64,000 bases of DNA from the NCBI GenBank assembly GCA_019916065.1, contig CM034242.1, positions 13,764,823 to 13,828,822 on the forward strand, in the 5' to 3' direction. The notes below the pieces were generated by a model that did no database searches, had not been told where the DNA came from, and worked only from the letters and a program-made list of their open reading frames with translations. Positions within the stretch are counted from its first letter, which is position 1, and every line of letters starts with the position of its first letter. This document shows, piece by piece, positions 22,726 to 42,376 of the stretch. The position numbers and the translations under genes are program-made. The stretch is from Vitellaria paradoxa. Its lineage: Eukaryota > Streptophyta > Magnoliopsida > Ericales > Sapotaceae.

Positions 22726-23015
22726 TATGTTTGGATCGGGAATGTGTCCAGACAAAAAAAAAAGAGAAGGATTCGAATTAAAATTACTCAATACATGTCA
22801 CTTTATTTTTTCATAGCTAACTAAATAGAATGTGATTTTTTTTTTTGGACAAATGCTTATTATTTTCTTCTTATTTTTCTAATCTAATCTAAATAATAAA
22901 ATAAATTTCTAATCTAATCAAAATAATAAAATAAATATAATATTTTCAGTTAATTTTGGTTATATAAAATTTTCCTTTATTTTCCTATCTCTCCACCATT
23001 GCATGTTCCAAACAT
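22726..23015. mobile_element. MITE-like element
   Basis: TATGTTTGGA at the left and TCCAAACATA at the right are perfect 10-bp inverted repeats, 290 bp apart, around AT-rich non-coding sequence. Confidence 0.5.
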
Positions 23016-23134
23016 ATGAAAAGTGTGAATTCCAGCTCTTGCAATAATAATTTGGAAGCAGTTTCCAGTGTGCAAATTTGAGTGTCGACAGCAAAAGGCA
23101 CGGATCACTTGGGTTCAAAATTTTTTCATCTATG

Positions 23135-23795
23135 TTTAGACTAAGGAGCACAAAAACCTGAACAATCCGAAAATTGAACCAATTTAATTACTTTGGTTCG
23201 GGTTGGTTTGAATTTATACTATTTCTAAGTCAATTCAAAGTTAAAAAATTAACAAATTGATTTTTTCAGTTCAGTTCAGTTCTTGATTTATTATATTTTC
23301 AACCCAAACCCAAATCAAATCGAAACCGAATTGACCCGAACCAACCTAAAAAAAATATAATATATAATATTTATATAATATATAGGCTGCGCCGCGTAGC
23401 GCTCCCCCTCAATGCACAAAATAACAATCAGGAAGTTGTTGTTAAATAATTAATTATTGTTATGGAATGCATTTAATATGAGATAAAGAAGTTTGGATAT
23501 GTAATCAAAAGAAAAGTATGTTCAGCAGATTTTATAGTTAAAAATGAAACCTCTTTTAATTCATTATTCTCAAAAGTTTTATGCTCCACTGAACCAAATT
23601 TGACTTGACCAACCCAAATTGGTATGAACTGAACCCTGAACTGAACCAACTCGATATTTTTGGTTCGGTTCAGTTTGGTTCGATTTCAATTAAAAATCAG
23701 TTCGGTTTCGAGTTTAAATTTTAGGAGCAAAATAAAATCGGTTCGGTTCCGGATTAGGTATAAAGCCAAATCAAACCGAATCATGCACACTATTA
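23135..23795. repeat. Repeat rich in GGTTCGGTT / AACCGAA motifs
   Basis: Two blocks (about 23165-23345 and 23590-23790) are packed with TTCGGTT/GGTTCAGTT and complementary AACCGAA/GAACCAA motifs, with an unrelated segment (TAGGCTGCGCCGCGTAGCGC near 23385) between them. Clustered subterminal motifs on both sides are typical of a non-autonomous DNA transposon. I could not fix the ends. Confidence 0.4.
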
Positions 23796-24350
23796 ATTTA
23801 GATTTATGAATAATTGGATAATTGACTCAATAACATTTATATATTGTTAAAATATTTGTATAAACTTTGTAATATTATATAAATTTATTTTTGAATAACA
23901 TTTACAATATTATATAAAATATATAATGTGCAATACCATAAAGTTATATTATCAGATAGTTTTCTTCCCCTCTCTCTCTCTCTCTTTTTTTTTTTTTTAA
24001 TTTTTTAGTGGTAAACAAATCTGAAACTATACTCTTATTTGCTTAATTGGGTACAGATCCGTTGAGGCTTTCGCCTAATGCAGGCAGTAGGAGTAATTTG
24101 TTTTCGCAACCCATTCAGTAATAATAATAATGTCCCAACTCAGATACTGCCAGAAGTTATTTTTACTAAAGACGTATTTAACTTAACTTTTAAGTGAAGT
24201 CATTATTAGTAGAGACGAATTCACCGAGTAAAAAATATTAATTTTATCCCTTAGGGTCAAATTATAAAACAATTATTTTGCTGGGCAGAAATTGCCGTTG
24301 CTAAAGACTTATTCAGTGAAAAATCTGAAGTCGTTTTTAAAAAACACAAG

Positions 24351-24550
24351 AGGTATTTAATTGGTAAAAGTTTAATTAAAAAATATAATAAAAATATAAA
24401 AATTTAATATAAAAGTAAAATGTGATAAAATTTAATTAAAAAAATACAAAAGGTATTTAGTTGGTAAAAGTTTAATTAAAAAATATAATAAAAATATAAA
24501 AATTTAATATAAAAGTAAAATGTGATAAAATCTAATTGAAAAAAAAATAT
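24351..24550. repeat. Recent 100-bp tandem duplication
   Basis: Units start at 24351 and 24451 (AGGTATTTAATTGGTAAAAG and AGGTATTTAGTTGGTAAAAG). They are nearly identical until the last bases, which implies a young duplication. The sequence is AT-rich and non-coding. Confidence 0.9.
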
Positions 24551-24587
24551 AAAAAAATTAGTTAGTATGCTTTGATTAGTTTTTACA

Positions 24588-24927
24588 AACCTAACACCCC
24601 GGTGGTTAAGTTGTCCTTATCAACAATTTGTCCAAGGGAGCCCGGTTTGTCCCGTGAATGTTTAGCTCATCAGGTACTCGCTCAAAATATGGGACCCATT
24701 TTTTTGGGGGTCGGAGAGAAGCTCGCAGCCGTTATTCATGGGTGTGCATTGAGTGAAACCCGTTCCGTGACTCTAGTTGACTAAGAATCACAAGGAGGTA
24801 AACTAGTCCAAGTAAGACCTGCCTGACCGGCACAACCAAGAAGCTCAATAGGAAAATCCCGTGAAAGAGACTCGAACGCAAGACCTTATGGTCACCACGC
24901 CAACAATCCGACCAACTCGGTTACCCC
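24588..24927 (-). mobile_element. tRNA-derived SINE
   Basis: Read on the minus strand, the element opens with a box-A-like TAACCGAGTTGGTCGG (24923-24908) and, about 40 nt on, a box-B-like GCGTTCGAGTCTC. Together these are the internal RNA polymerase III promoter of tRNA-derived SINEs. About 270 bp of non-tRNA body follows (for example ACGGAACGGGTTTCACTC; GGGACAAACCGGGCTCCC), ending near 24588 before T/A-rich sequence. It resembles the widespread plant Au-type SINEs, although I could not compare it with a consensus. No protein is encoded. Confidence 0.75.
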
Positions 24928-25009
24928 GAATGGACAATACGAGGCCCATTCTTGATTTAACTATTCCCGTTGATAGCAAAGATTGCAAATCTAGCTTGGG
25001 CTTCCGGAT

Positions 25010-25700
25010 CCATGAAACAAGGGTCTTGGATGAGAATTTATTTTTGCTCTGCTGTTTGACGACAAAAAAAAAAAAAAAAAAAACTACGAAAATACTGTTC
25101 AGAAGAAAATATTTAGAGATGTAATGTATTTTTTTCCTAAGCTAATCTCTTGCACATAACAATTAATCAAAAAAAAAAAAAAAAATTATGGACAAGCAAG
25201 CAGGTGATTCTGAAAATGCATTTTCACAATACATTTTTAAATTACAAAAAATATAATTTGAAAATGTGTTTTAATTAAAAGTGTATTTTCCAATTATTTT
25301 TTTTTAATTGGACATTATTTCCTTAGAACCAAAAAAAAAAAAAAAAAAAAAGCCTTAGGTGAAGCAGCTTAGGTACCTAGCTAGTCCACAAAGATTAAAA
25401 AAAAAAAAAAAATGGGATAAGAAATTTTGATTCCTTTTTGTAGGACAGTGCATGTAATTAATATTAGATAGGTTTAAAGTCCTTCATACTTAACATGGTC
25501 AAGTATACAGCATATGTATATCCCTTCTGTTTCTTACACATGATCACTTATTACAAACAAATTTATTTCTATATATATATATATACACACACACATACAC
25601 ATATATAACTGCATGGAGGTAGGGTTCATACCAACATTTAAATCCACGATTAATAGGTTATAATTTATTTCACTGATCACCCCTTTAATTAGTTTACTAA
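25010..25700. other. Spacer downstream of the GH9 gene
   Basis: AT-rich with several long A runs (25064-25081, 25170-25185, 25329-25350, 25397-25412) and a TA/CA microsatellite (25572-25605). It must include the 3' UTR of the minus-strand GH9 gene next to 25701. I see no gene. Confidence 0.55.
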
Positions 25701-33054
<7,354 letters not shown>

Positions 33055-35320
33055 AGCTACGAAAAGTAGATGCCTAGCTAGTTGCCTAGGTTGATATCTA
33101 TCCGCTGGATGCTTCCCAGGAGTAGTAACAAAAAAATTTTCTATTCAAAGGCAAAAATATATGGATTAATTTGTTTTTGGAAATAAAAGATGAGTGTGAT
33201 CGAATTGAAGGAATGGAGGTCGCGTGGGGAATTCAAAGTGTTGCGGATATATGATATGATACGGGTTATAGTCATCAAAAAGATTATGCAAAGGCATGGG
33301 AATTGAGGGTACATAGAGAAAGCAACCCACTCCCTAACGTCATTAGCTAGCTGCAACCTTTATTATGCTAGGGCATGCTATGCTTACTTTCAATCAACCA
33401 ATCTCATAACTGCAAATAGAAAAATAAATAGATATAACGATTTAACGTGAAAATTCAAATTAAAAAAAAAAAAATCACGAACTGTTTGAAACGAAGGAAT
33501 AGGCATGCTTCTTTCACTATAACAAACAAGTTACAAAGTTTACAAATACAAAGTAACAATCGAATCCACAATATCTTGTGTTGAAATTTTTCTCGAATCC
33601 ACGATACATCTTTCCTAGCGAAAGACCAATTTTTAGATCTTTGGAAATCAAAAACATCAAAGTGTAAAGTTGTTTAGATAAAAGATGAAGAGAACTCTTG
33701 AAGTAATATGGCAGTTTTTAATCTCAGGTATAAAAATTCTGAAAGAAGGTTTCTATTTATAGAGCATTTAAGTAATTTAATTCTTCATAAAATTATATAG
33801 TTTCCTATTTCCAAAATTTTAGAACTTTTCAACCTTTTTGAACATTAGAAAACGTTTCTTAAAATATTTCTAACCTCCTTAAGTATTAAGAAACTTTTCC
33901 AATCTATACCTTTGACACCTTAACCAAATATCTAAAGTACAAGTTTGAAATCGTTATTTTATTTATTAATTTGCCACTTATAAATGTAAACCTAAAAGAA
34001 GATGTAGTCCCTTAGTGATTGAATGAATAGCATGTCATTCTTACATGATCAATGGTTTTAAAAAAGTGATAACTGCTAATGTAATGATAACGAAAATAAT
34101 GAATATAGTGAAGTATAATAAAAATAAATAAAAGGTGCAACAAAAAGTAGAGGAGTGCAAAAAAAATTATAAAACGGCGTTATGTAATGATAACGGTCAA
34201 TCTTGAAAGCTACTTTGATCAAAGATCACAACTAGTTTAGATGGTGAATGCCACTATTATTTAGTCAAGGAATGGGAGATATAGCATTATTCATCATGTT
34301 TGATACTATAAATAAGAATGTCAAAATTATTCATTTTCAGTGGGTACGTACCCGTTTCACCTACCCCATTCAGGAAGAGTATGGGGATACTAATAACGTG
34401 AATGAGGACGAGTATGGGGATTTTAAAATATTTTCCGACTAGGGATAGGTATGATAGTTTTTACACCACCCCATATCTATTTAAATATTTATTTATTAAT
34501 TTATATTTATATTTTTAATGTTTATTAAATATATAATATGTATATTTATTTAATATATAATATTTATAATAATTTTTAATATTTACTTTATATATATAAT
34601 TATAGTTGTTATTATGTTTAACTGATAAACGAGGATAGAGACAGAAAATTCGTTACCTAGCAGGAATGGATATGGAAAAATTTTTTATTCTAGAAATGCG
34701 GATGGAGATAAGAATGGGGAAGATTATTGCAAAGTGAAAATAGAAACTAGGAAAATCGTAGTCGCCTTATTGACATCCCTAATTGCAAAGAAAATGTAAT
34801 GAGATACTAATCGAAGAGTATATTTACATTTTGTCACTTTTCAAAAATCTTGCATAGACTAGATTTAGAGCCCTAAATTTTTCTACAAACTTTAAAAAAT
34901 TTTAAAATATTCAATTTTTTCAATTAAATTTTGTATGTATCATTTTTATATCACTTTAATATTAACTTTTGATTTTTTTTTTAACTTTTTCAAAACTCTA
35001 AACCTCCTCACAATGATAGATATATTTAGGATGCCACTTCTCAAACCCTGCGTAGATGCGCTAGGCCGTCATTAATTTTTTATGTAATTCAAAGTTGGAT
35101 GACAAGTTCTTGGGCAATCACAAAGAGAGATCGAGAATGTGGACGAGAACGTGTGAATTGTCTGGTACGCAAGGCTATTTCTAGTACATCTCCATTTTAT
35201 GTTTCTTTCCCCTCTTATCCATTTTCTATATAAGCTGGATTGCATGCACATACAACTAAATATACATTCACACGTACACATCCAATAAAATAAGTGATCT
35301 TCATCTTCATCCAAATTATG
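33055..35320. other. Gene-poor spacer upstream of the GH9 gene
   Basis: No convincing gene. At about 34340-34700 the sequence carries a GTACCCGTTTCACCTACCCC-type phrase and repeated GAGTATGGGGAT motifs like those of plant non-autonomous repeats, followed by AT-rich sequence. The rest is low complexity. Confidence 0.5.
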
Positions 35321-35324
35321 TGGG

Positions 35325-35480
35325 GTCTTTTTTTTTTGGGGGGGGGAAGGGTATTTAGGAGTTTAAGGTTAAAAAAAAATGAGCCTAAAAAAATTTATAT
35401 AATTTTTTTTTGGGGAAGGGTGTTTAGGAGTTGAAGGCCAAAAAAAAAAAAAAATGAGCCTAGAAAAATTTATATAATTT
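35325..35480. repeat. Tandem duplication, about 80-bp unit
   Basis: Two units share a run of T and G, then GAAGGGTATTTAGGAGTTTA or GAAGGGTGTTTAGGAGTTGA, an A run, ATGAGCCTA and AAAATTTATATAATTT. Confidence 0.8.
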
Positions 35481-38400
35481 GAGAAGTTTTTATATACTAA
35501 TATTTTGGACATGAAAAGTGCTTAAAAATTTTGAACCTAAAAAGTTTTTTATAAATGCGAGTAATGTGGGTAAAAATTATAAAAAATAAAATAAAATTTT
35601 GATAAAAAATCATATAAAATAAATAAAAAGAGAAGTAAAAATAAATGTAACATATCTATTTATTACTAAACTAAACCTAATCAAAGATAAAGATTAAAAA
35701 AAAAAAATCACACCTTTTTTTAGGCACGAGTGCAAGGGATAAGAAATTTCGAATAATAGTTGAAATATGTGAATTTTATCTAAAATTTGAAGTAAAAATG
35801 AAATATTTTAAAATATTTTAAAATTTTTAGTATAATACAAAATATTTGAAATTTTTATTTAAAAATAATTTTTTAACTGTTTGAGACATATAATTATTTA
35901 TTAAATTTTACTATAACTCTTTAAATAATAATTTAAGACAATTATTATATAATTAATTTGAAACTTATAATCATTATTCTAATTGTGTAAGTTGGTTTTA
36001 GAATTAAAGATAAGAAAGAATATTTTATGACAAAAATAAAAAACAAAATAAAATCCAGTTAAATCAATTCCTTTAATAAATATATTATAAATTATTATTT
36101 CCATAAATTAAGATAAGTTTTAAAATATTTGAGATAGATAAACATTTAAATTAAGAAGATGATAAATTTAAAATAATTATATATTTATGCATATATTTTT
36201 AAATTTGAAGCCTTAAATGATTGCCTAAATTGCATAAGCATGAGGGGGTATCCCAGAAAATTCGACTATCCTCTATGAAGTATCTCAACCACTTGTTAGA
36301 AGAGCAGCAAATGCATGGCAAACTAATATAGCAATAATATATATATATATACACACACACACACTTCACACACTATTTCTAGAACGACGCTGTCTTAACC
36401 ATTTTCTGAGTCAACTTTCTTTTTTTTTTTTAAATTATCTTCTGACGACAATATAAATGTAGCATGACTTATTACTCTTCGTTTCTCCATCGTTAGTTTG
36501 TTATCTTTTGCTTTCATGTTATCCCTTCTATTCACGCCCAATATATATTATTGTCACTATAACTCCATTCTTCTACTCTTGGTGCTTTCCTCCATGGCTT
36601 TGGCTATCATAAAATTAACCAGTGGGAAAAAGAAAGTAGCAATACTTGGTGTAAAATAATTATTTTAGAAAGAAAAAGATATGGCCATATTCCGGAAACC
36701 TTGATTTCTTTTCTCTTGAAATTTCCATCTGGTTGCATGGTTACCACCTCTCAACTATTAAATTTTCAGGAAACAAAAAGTTGAAAGTAACCAATATTTG
36801 GTAAGTAGAATTGGTAACTGGAATCTTCCATATTGATGTACTTGACAAGGGATCAATCATATTCAAACCTTAAAAGAAAGAAGACTAGGAATCACATTTA
36901 TCTATACTGTGTAGAGAGAGAATCAAACCTTAGATTTATCTTACTCATTCAAGCAAAATACTTATACCCTTAAACATTACAAGAAACACTTCATTTTTTC
37001 TTTTTTAAATTTGTGAAATTTCATCTTTAGGCTCAAAACTCTAAGAGAGTGTCATTTCTTATAATCAAACTAGAAACCTCTCGTGAAAAGTTTCAAGTTC
37101 TGACCAAGTGATCTAAAGTCTCTTGATTACTAAAAAAAAAAAACTTAAATTTTAGTGATGAAATAATACAATACTAAAAATAAAATTGATTTAGAGATAT
37201 ATAAAGCCATCACAATAGGCCATATATACAATTGAAGTATTGTTATAATAATTTGTTTTTACCACAAAGTCTTGTGCATGGGGATTTTTTTACTAGCTCC
37301 ACGAAGATATAATCTATTTCGAAAATGTTTTTACATATTTCAAGCACTGGACTACCACTTCTTTAGTGGTGTATATGTAGGAGCCTTCGCAAATTTATTT
37401 CAGGCACTTTACCTGTCTCGCCCCTTGAATGCCTACCCTCTTTGTAGAATAAGGTTAATTTGAAGTTGAGGAAACAAATTATTATAGTGATTATTAAATA
37501 ACTAAATAGTTTTATCTCTAGATAACTATTGATTAATTCAAAAATAAAGAGAAAATAATTTTTAAATAAATCTGAAATTATCATGACTCCTTCTTCCTCC
37601 ACTATAAACTAGAGTGAATTCATAAGGAAAAAAAAATATGATTGCAGAGAGATAAGAAGACATGAAGAGAAGAATAATTCCAATAAATGGAGAAGTTCAA
37701 CAATCCAAGATATGATAGAAGAGAAGAAATTGAACAAACCTAACCTTTAATTTCAGGGTTAAACTTTTAAATCCACAAATCTTGAGATCAAGCTCTTACC
37801 CCCTCGAGTTAAGGTTTTAGTTTACTAATCTTGAAATCAAATTATCATACCTTGAAGTCAAAATTCAAGCCAACCACCTCAAGTCAAAATTTAAGATTTA
37901 AAGTTGAAATTCAATTCTACAAGTTTTGAGATGGAGTCACTATAGGTACTCAAGTCAAAATTCAAGCCAACCACTCTTGAGATCAAACTATCAAGTTGAC
38001 ATGCTCTAAATTCGAAGTTCAAACCTACAAATCTTCAAATCAAGCTGCTAAACTGTCAAGTCAAAATTGAAGTTTACAAAATACTCAAGAGAGAATCAAA
38101 AAATTTTGCTTCGTTTAGATATTTCAAATATTGTATTCAATCCCTTCAAATTAAATAAATAAATTTGTTACTATATTTTTTTGCCTAAATGTTTAGATAA
38201 GAAAATTTGAGTGCACACATTAGGCTAAGAATGCTTAGGTGAAGTTTTTGAATTGGGATAGCGGAAAGTATTAAGATCACTGAGAACAAACTTACACGAT
38301 GTCTAAATTGCTCACACTTACTTGAAAAAATTACACTTATAATTTTTATTCTTATTCATTTAGAAATCGTAATTTCTCTTATGTTTTTACATTTACTTCA

Positions 38401-39155
38401 CTCAAATAAAAATGAATTCCCCCCCCCCCCCCAAAAAAAAACTAATTATAAATTGAGGGTTGGCGCTCACATAGGTTGCTTGTTAGAACCTTGCGAGAAG
38501 ATTGCCATGGCTAACATCAATTCTATTGACCACCTTAATGCAGTTTCTGATTTCCATTTTGCCTATGACTTCATTTTCTATGAGTCCATTCAGTAACATT
38601 TATGTTTTTTTTTTTTTTTTTTCATCTTTAAGTATTTTTTGATTTTTAGCTTTTATTTTTAGTTATCATTTTTTTCTCCAAAATAAAAATAAAAAACATG
38701 TTTAATAATACAATTTTGTTTACAGTAATTAATTTTATTTGAGTGAAATTTTTAATTTTATTTATTTTTTAACAAACTAATTAAATTTAATAAAATATAT
38801 TTAAATTAATCAATTTAATGTTACAAAATATTTATTTTTAATAATAATCAATTTTAATAGATATATTAATAAATAAAATAATTTAACACTAAATTGCATA
38901 TGGTGAAAGTTTTGGTTGGTCAGTGCATCAAACTCAGAGTTTGTTTATCATTTTCTTACCATTTTATGTGAGAAAAGTTCTCTAAATCGGTGTTGCTTTA
39001 GTTTTGCAATCTTAAATTTTCTTAGACACACAAAGTATTGCATAATTGCGGTTGATTAATGGCGATTTCACTAGCTTCCATTGAACGGATTTTTCATCGA
39101 GTTTTGCTATAATGGGGATAATAATAGCAGGAACAATAGGTCATTGATTTGAGAT
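35481..39155. other. AT-rich spacer without recognised genes
   Basis: Low-complexity AT-rich sequence. Between about 37830 and 38060 short phrases of the type CAAGTCAAAATTCAAGCCAA and TTGAGATCAAACTA recur irregularly, an eroded short-period repeat. A TA/CA microsatellite lies at 36338-36363 and a C-run/A-run junction at 38420-38441. No coding region with domain support is visible on either strand. Confidence 0.5.
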
Positions 39156-39674
39156 TGGGTAAATTACACTTATCTTTTCTTAATATTTGGTTAATTATAC
39201 TTAACTCTCTTAATATTTAAAAGTTACGCTTGTCTCCATAATTTTAAAATATTGTTAATATTTACCTATTTTTAATAAAATTAACTGTCAAAACTTAACC
39301 AAAAAAATATCAAATTAACTAAAATTTTAACCATTTTTCTTATTTTACCCATTCCTCTCTCACATTTTGTTAATTTTTTTACAAAAATCCCCAAAAATCT
39401 TTCGTTTTTATTTATTTTTGGAGATTTTTATAAAAAAATAAATAAAGAAAGAAAAGCTAATGAAGATGTGACAAAGTGAGGGTTAACACAGAAAAAATAC
39501 TTAAAATTTTAGTTAATTTGATATTTTCTGTTAAGTTTTAACGGTTAATTTTATTGAAAAAATGTCAATGTTAACAATATTTCAAAATAAGAGAGGCAAG
39601 TGTTACTTTCAAATATTAAGGGTGCTAAGCAAAACAACCTAAATGTTAAACAGAGGCAGGTGTAACTTATCCTT
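39156..39674. mobile_element. MITE-like element with GGTAAATTACAC ends
   Basis: The left end GGGTAAATTACACTTATC and right end AGGTGTAACTTATCCTTT are imperfect inverted repeats. The interior has further opposing copies of TTAATATTT/AAATATTAA and AAAATTTTAGTTAATTTGAT-type sequence, so the whole ~519-bp element can fold back on itself. Confidence 0.65.
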
Positions 39675-39863
39675 TAAGGTTTGTTCCAAGTGATGTAAAC
39701 ACAAACAACCAATTTTTATAAAAAAAAAAAAATAAAAGGTTTTAATTCACTATTAAAACATCGATCCATAAGTTTCAGCAAATTAAATCATTGATTAATT
39801 TTCTTACACTGCTATGCTTTTTTTTTGAAAGGTAACTTACACTCCTATCACCTCTAAGTGGCG

Positions 39864-40109
39864 GTGGTTTTTTTTTTCATGTTTACAAGATTAATCATAT
39901 ATATTAATTAATGCTTTTATTTGCTACCATGCATGGCCTCTGCTAGGTTTGATCCTGCATATATATGGGTGAGAAAATGAGGAGGTAAGGTGGTTTTTTT
40001 TCATATTTACAATTCTAATCATATATATTAATTAATGCTTTTGATTTGTTACCTGGATGGCCTCTGCTAGGTTTGATCCATTCACATGGGTGAGAAAATG
40101 AAGAGGCAA
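39864..40109. repeat. 125-bp tandem duplication
   Basis: Units start at 39864 and 39989 (GGTGG followed by a T run). Both contain AATCATATATATTAATTAAT, GGCCTCTGCTAGGTTTGATC and GGGTGAGAAAATGA. Divergence is moderate. Confidence 0.9.
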
Positions 40110-40365
40110 ACAATAATAAATTACCCATTATGCCTTAATAGTGGCTGTTATGAAGAGACAAGAGACTTCGGCTGCAACTTCAATTGGTTACTTATTAATT
40201 CCTCTTAATTGTGTTATTGTGTTTGTGCCTATAAATTGAGCGGGTGATGAAGAAGAGAAAAAGAGTGGCCAAAAGATAGTTTATGTGAGAGAGAAGAGAG
40301 AAAATATAAGTTTGACAAGTTAAGAGAAATTCTTCTTTCGTAATTCCTTCAGTTTGATTCATTTA

Positions 40366-40395
40366 GTGAATATATATATATATATATATATATAT
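40366..40395. repeat. (TA)n microsatellite
   Basis: A TA run in the spacer. Confidence 0.8.
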
Positions 40396-41216
40396 TTTGT
40401 GGAGTAGTTAATTAGTAAATTACAAAAAAATAATGTTCTAATCACGTGATTCAACAGCCAAATAATTTTTAGTCAATAAAAATTTTCTTAACTAACCTTT
40501 GTCGACCGAATGTCAACCAAACTAATTAGTCTTGCCAACTAAATTTTGTCTTTCAACGACTAAAATTTTGGTCGATAATTGTGTGATCTCTTGAGGGGGG
40601 ATGGATGTTCTTCGAAGTTTCCACCGCAGGTGCATACTACCATTCATGTGTCTACGTGCATGGCCACCGTAGTTGCACAAGATCGTCTTGTATTTGCTTC
40701 TCAAATTTACTAAAAAAGAAGGTTGGGAAAAAAATGAAAAAAGAATTGACACCAGCCTTACTTTTGGTACCAAAAAGGACAAAAATAATAGATATTTTTC
40801 ATAATCCATTTTATTTATTTTTCTTCTCTTATCTTCGTTAAGTCTATTAATCAAACATGAAATGACGAAGATAAAATTATTGTCATTACCAAAGTTTCAA
40901 GCAAAACCCATGTCTAAGTATATAATACCAGAGGTGGAGCCACGACATATATATACATATATATAGCTTGTTAGTGACATTCAGAAACGAATTTTTTATT
41001 TTAATTTATTCTCTCTCGAAATAAACTCTTGCTTTATATATATGTTTTAAAATTAATAGCCAAAATCGTTATTTCAAATGAATTTTTAAAAAATTTACTT
41101 TTCACTTTTAGTTTAAAAAACAATTAAAATAGTGTAAAAGCCGATTTTTAAGTTCACTGTATTAATAATTTTCATCTTTATTACAGGATATAAGAACAAT
41201 TACTCCTTTCTTCTTT

Positions 41217-41250
<34 letters not shown>

Positions 41251-41640
41251 GACAGAGAGAGAGAGAGAGAGAGAGAGAAGCTATTGTTGCTGCAGGCATC
41301 CTGCGTGCAACGGGAAGAAATGGCCAAAGGGTCTAAAGACAGAAAATCGTGTCCTGACAAAATAAAAAGGCATTCACAAACAACCGACTATGCTGTGATA
41401 AAAACTAGAGGCGTAGTAATCTTCAAAAGCAGATATAGGCCTATTAGTTTGGGGAAAAAAAAAGTTAAAAAAAAAAGGTTAGTAGCCAACTTTTTAATTT
41501 TTTATTTATCAACATATTTACGCTTTATGGTAAAAAAATTTAAAATATAAAGTGATGATTTTGGTCAGTTAAAAAAAAAAAAAAGACAAAAGGCAACAAA
41601 ATTAGAAGCTGAAAGCTAAATTGCTTCCCAAACGGAGCCT
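40396..41640. other. Spacer downstream of the WDR7-like gene
   Basis: A stretch at 40490-40590 (TTTGTCGACCGAATGTCAAC; AACGACTAAAATTTTGGTCG) looks like part of a plant MITE. The rest is AT-rich, with a compound microsatellite at 41218-41279. No gene is supported. Confidence 0.5.
41218..41279. repeat. Compound (TG)n...(GA)n microsatellite
   Basis: A TG run followed after TATAGACA by a GA run. The open frame starting here is an artefact of the repeat. Confidence 0.95.
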
Positions 41641-42376
41641 TAGTTTCGAGCTAGCTTCTAAAACCATTCAGCAAGGTTGGGATGAAACTCAAAGCCTACC
41701 AGCTTGTTCACTCTATTGACATTCTATATATACACATACCAGAATATAAGAAGCTGGACAAGAATAAGAAGAATTTAGCTCCATTACCACGCGCTTACTC
41801 ACCTCTGCTTTTCCAATCATCTCTTTTTCATTAAACACAGCATAATTTTGTATTTGTCTGCCCAATTGGGTTCACATACAAGCTAAGTAAAGAAGTAGTA
41901 TAACAGAGAAAAATCAAAAACGTGGCTGACTGCTGATACAAAAAGTGATGGAAGTACAAAGATGAACAAATACTATAAGTAGTGAAAAACTGTACAAAAA
42001 GATACTGTAAATTCTTTTGAACTTGGACCATTTCAGCAGGGCCTAAAATGAAATGAATCAATAAACAAGCATGTGAATCCGTGAATTAGAAAACTAACTG
42101 GCAACAAACACCGAACAAAGAATCTCAAGTTGTCACACTTGCAGCTGCACACCGTTACCTTCACAAGGAAATGGAAACCGCTGAGCAGAAGCTCGAAATC
42201 ATGAGATGCAGCCGAAAATGAGACCTTCCGTTCTGCCCATCAAGGCATGGGAAGCCTCGACTAATTGTGGAAATTTATTCTTCCTTGTTGAGATAATTGT
42301 CGGAACTTCTTCCAATCAGAACTCCAACAAGGACTACGAAGATTTTGTGAAGATTACAATCGGGATGATGGCATTC

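Noticed and set aside
24870..24927. Possible tRNA gene
   Set aside because: Box-A- and box-B-like sequences are present, but no cloverleaf can be closed and the sequence continues into a SINE body.
34248..34442. Open frame of 64 codons
   Set aside because: Its sequence is a GAGTATGGGGAT-type repeat of the sort found in non-autonomous plant elements.
35072..35314. Minus-strand Cys-rich open frame of 80 codons
   Set aside because: It looked like a possible small secreted peptide, but there is no clear signal peptide, regular Cys pattern or supporting gene structure.
41218..41550. Open frame of 110 codons
   Set aside because: It starts in a TG/GA microsatellite and has no domain or conserved composition.
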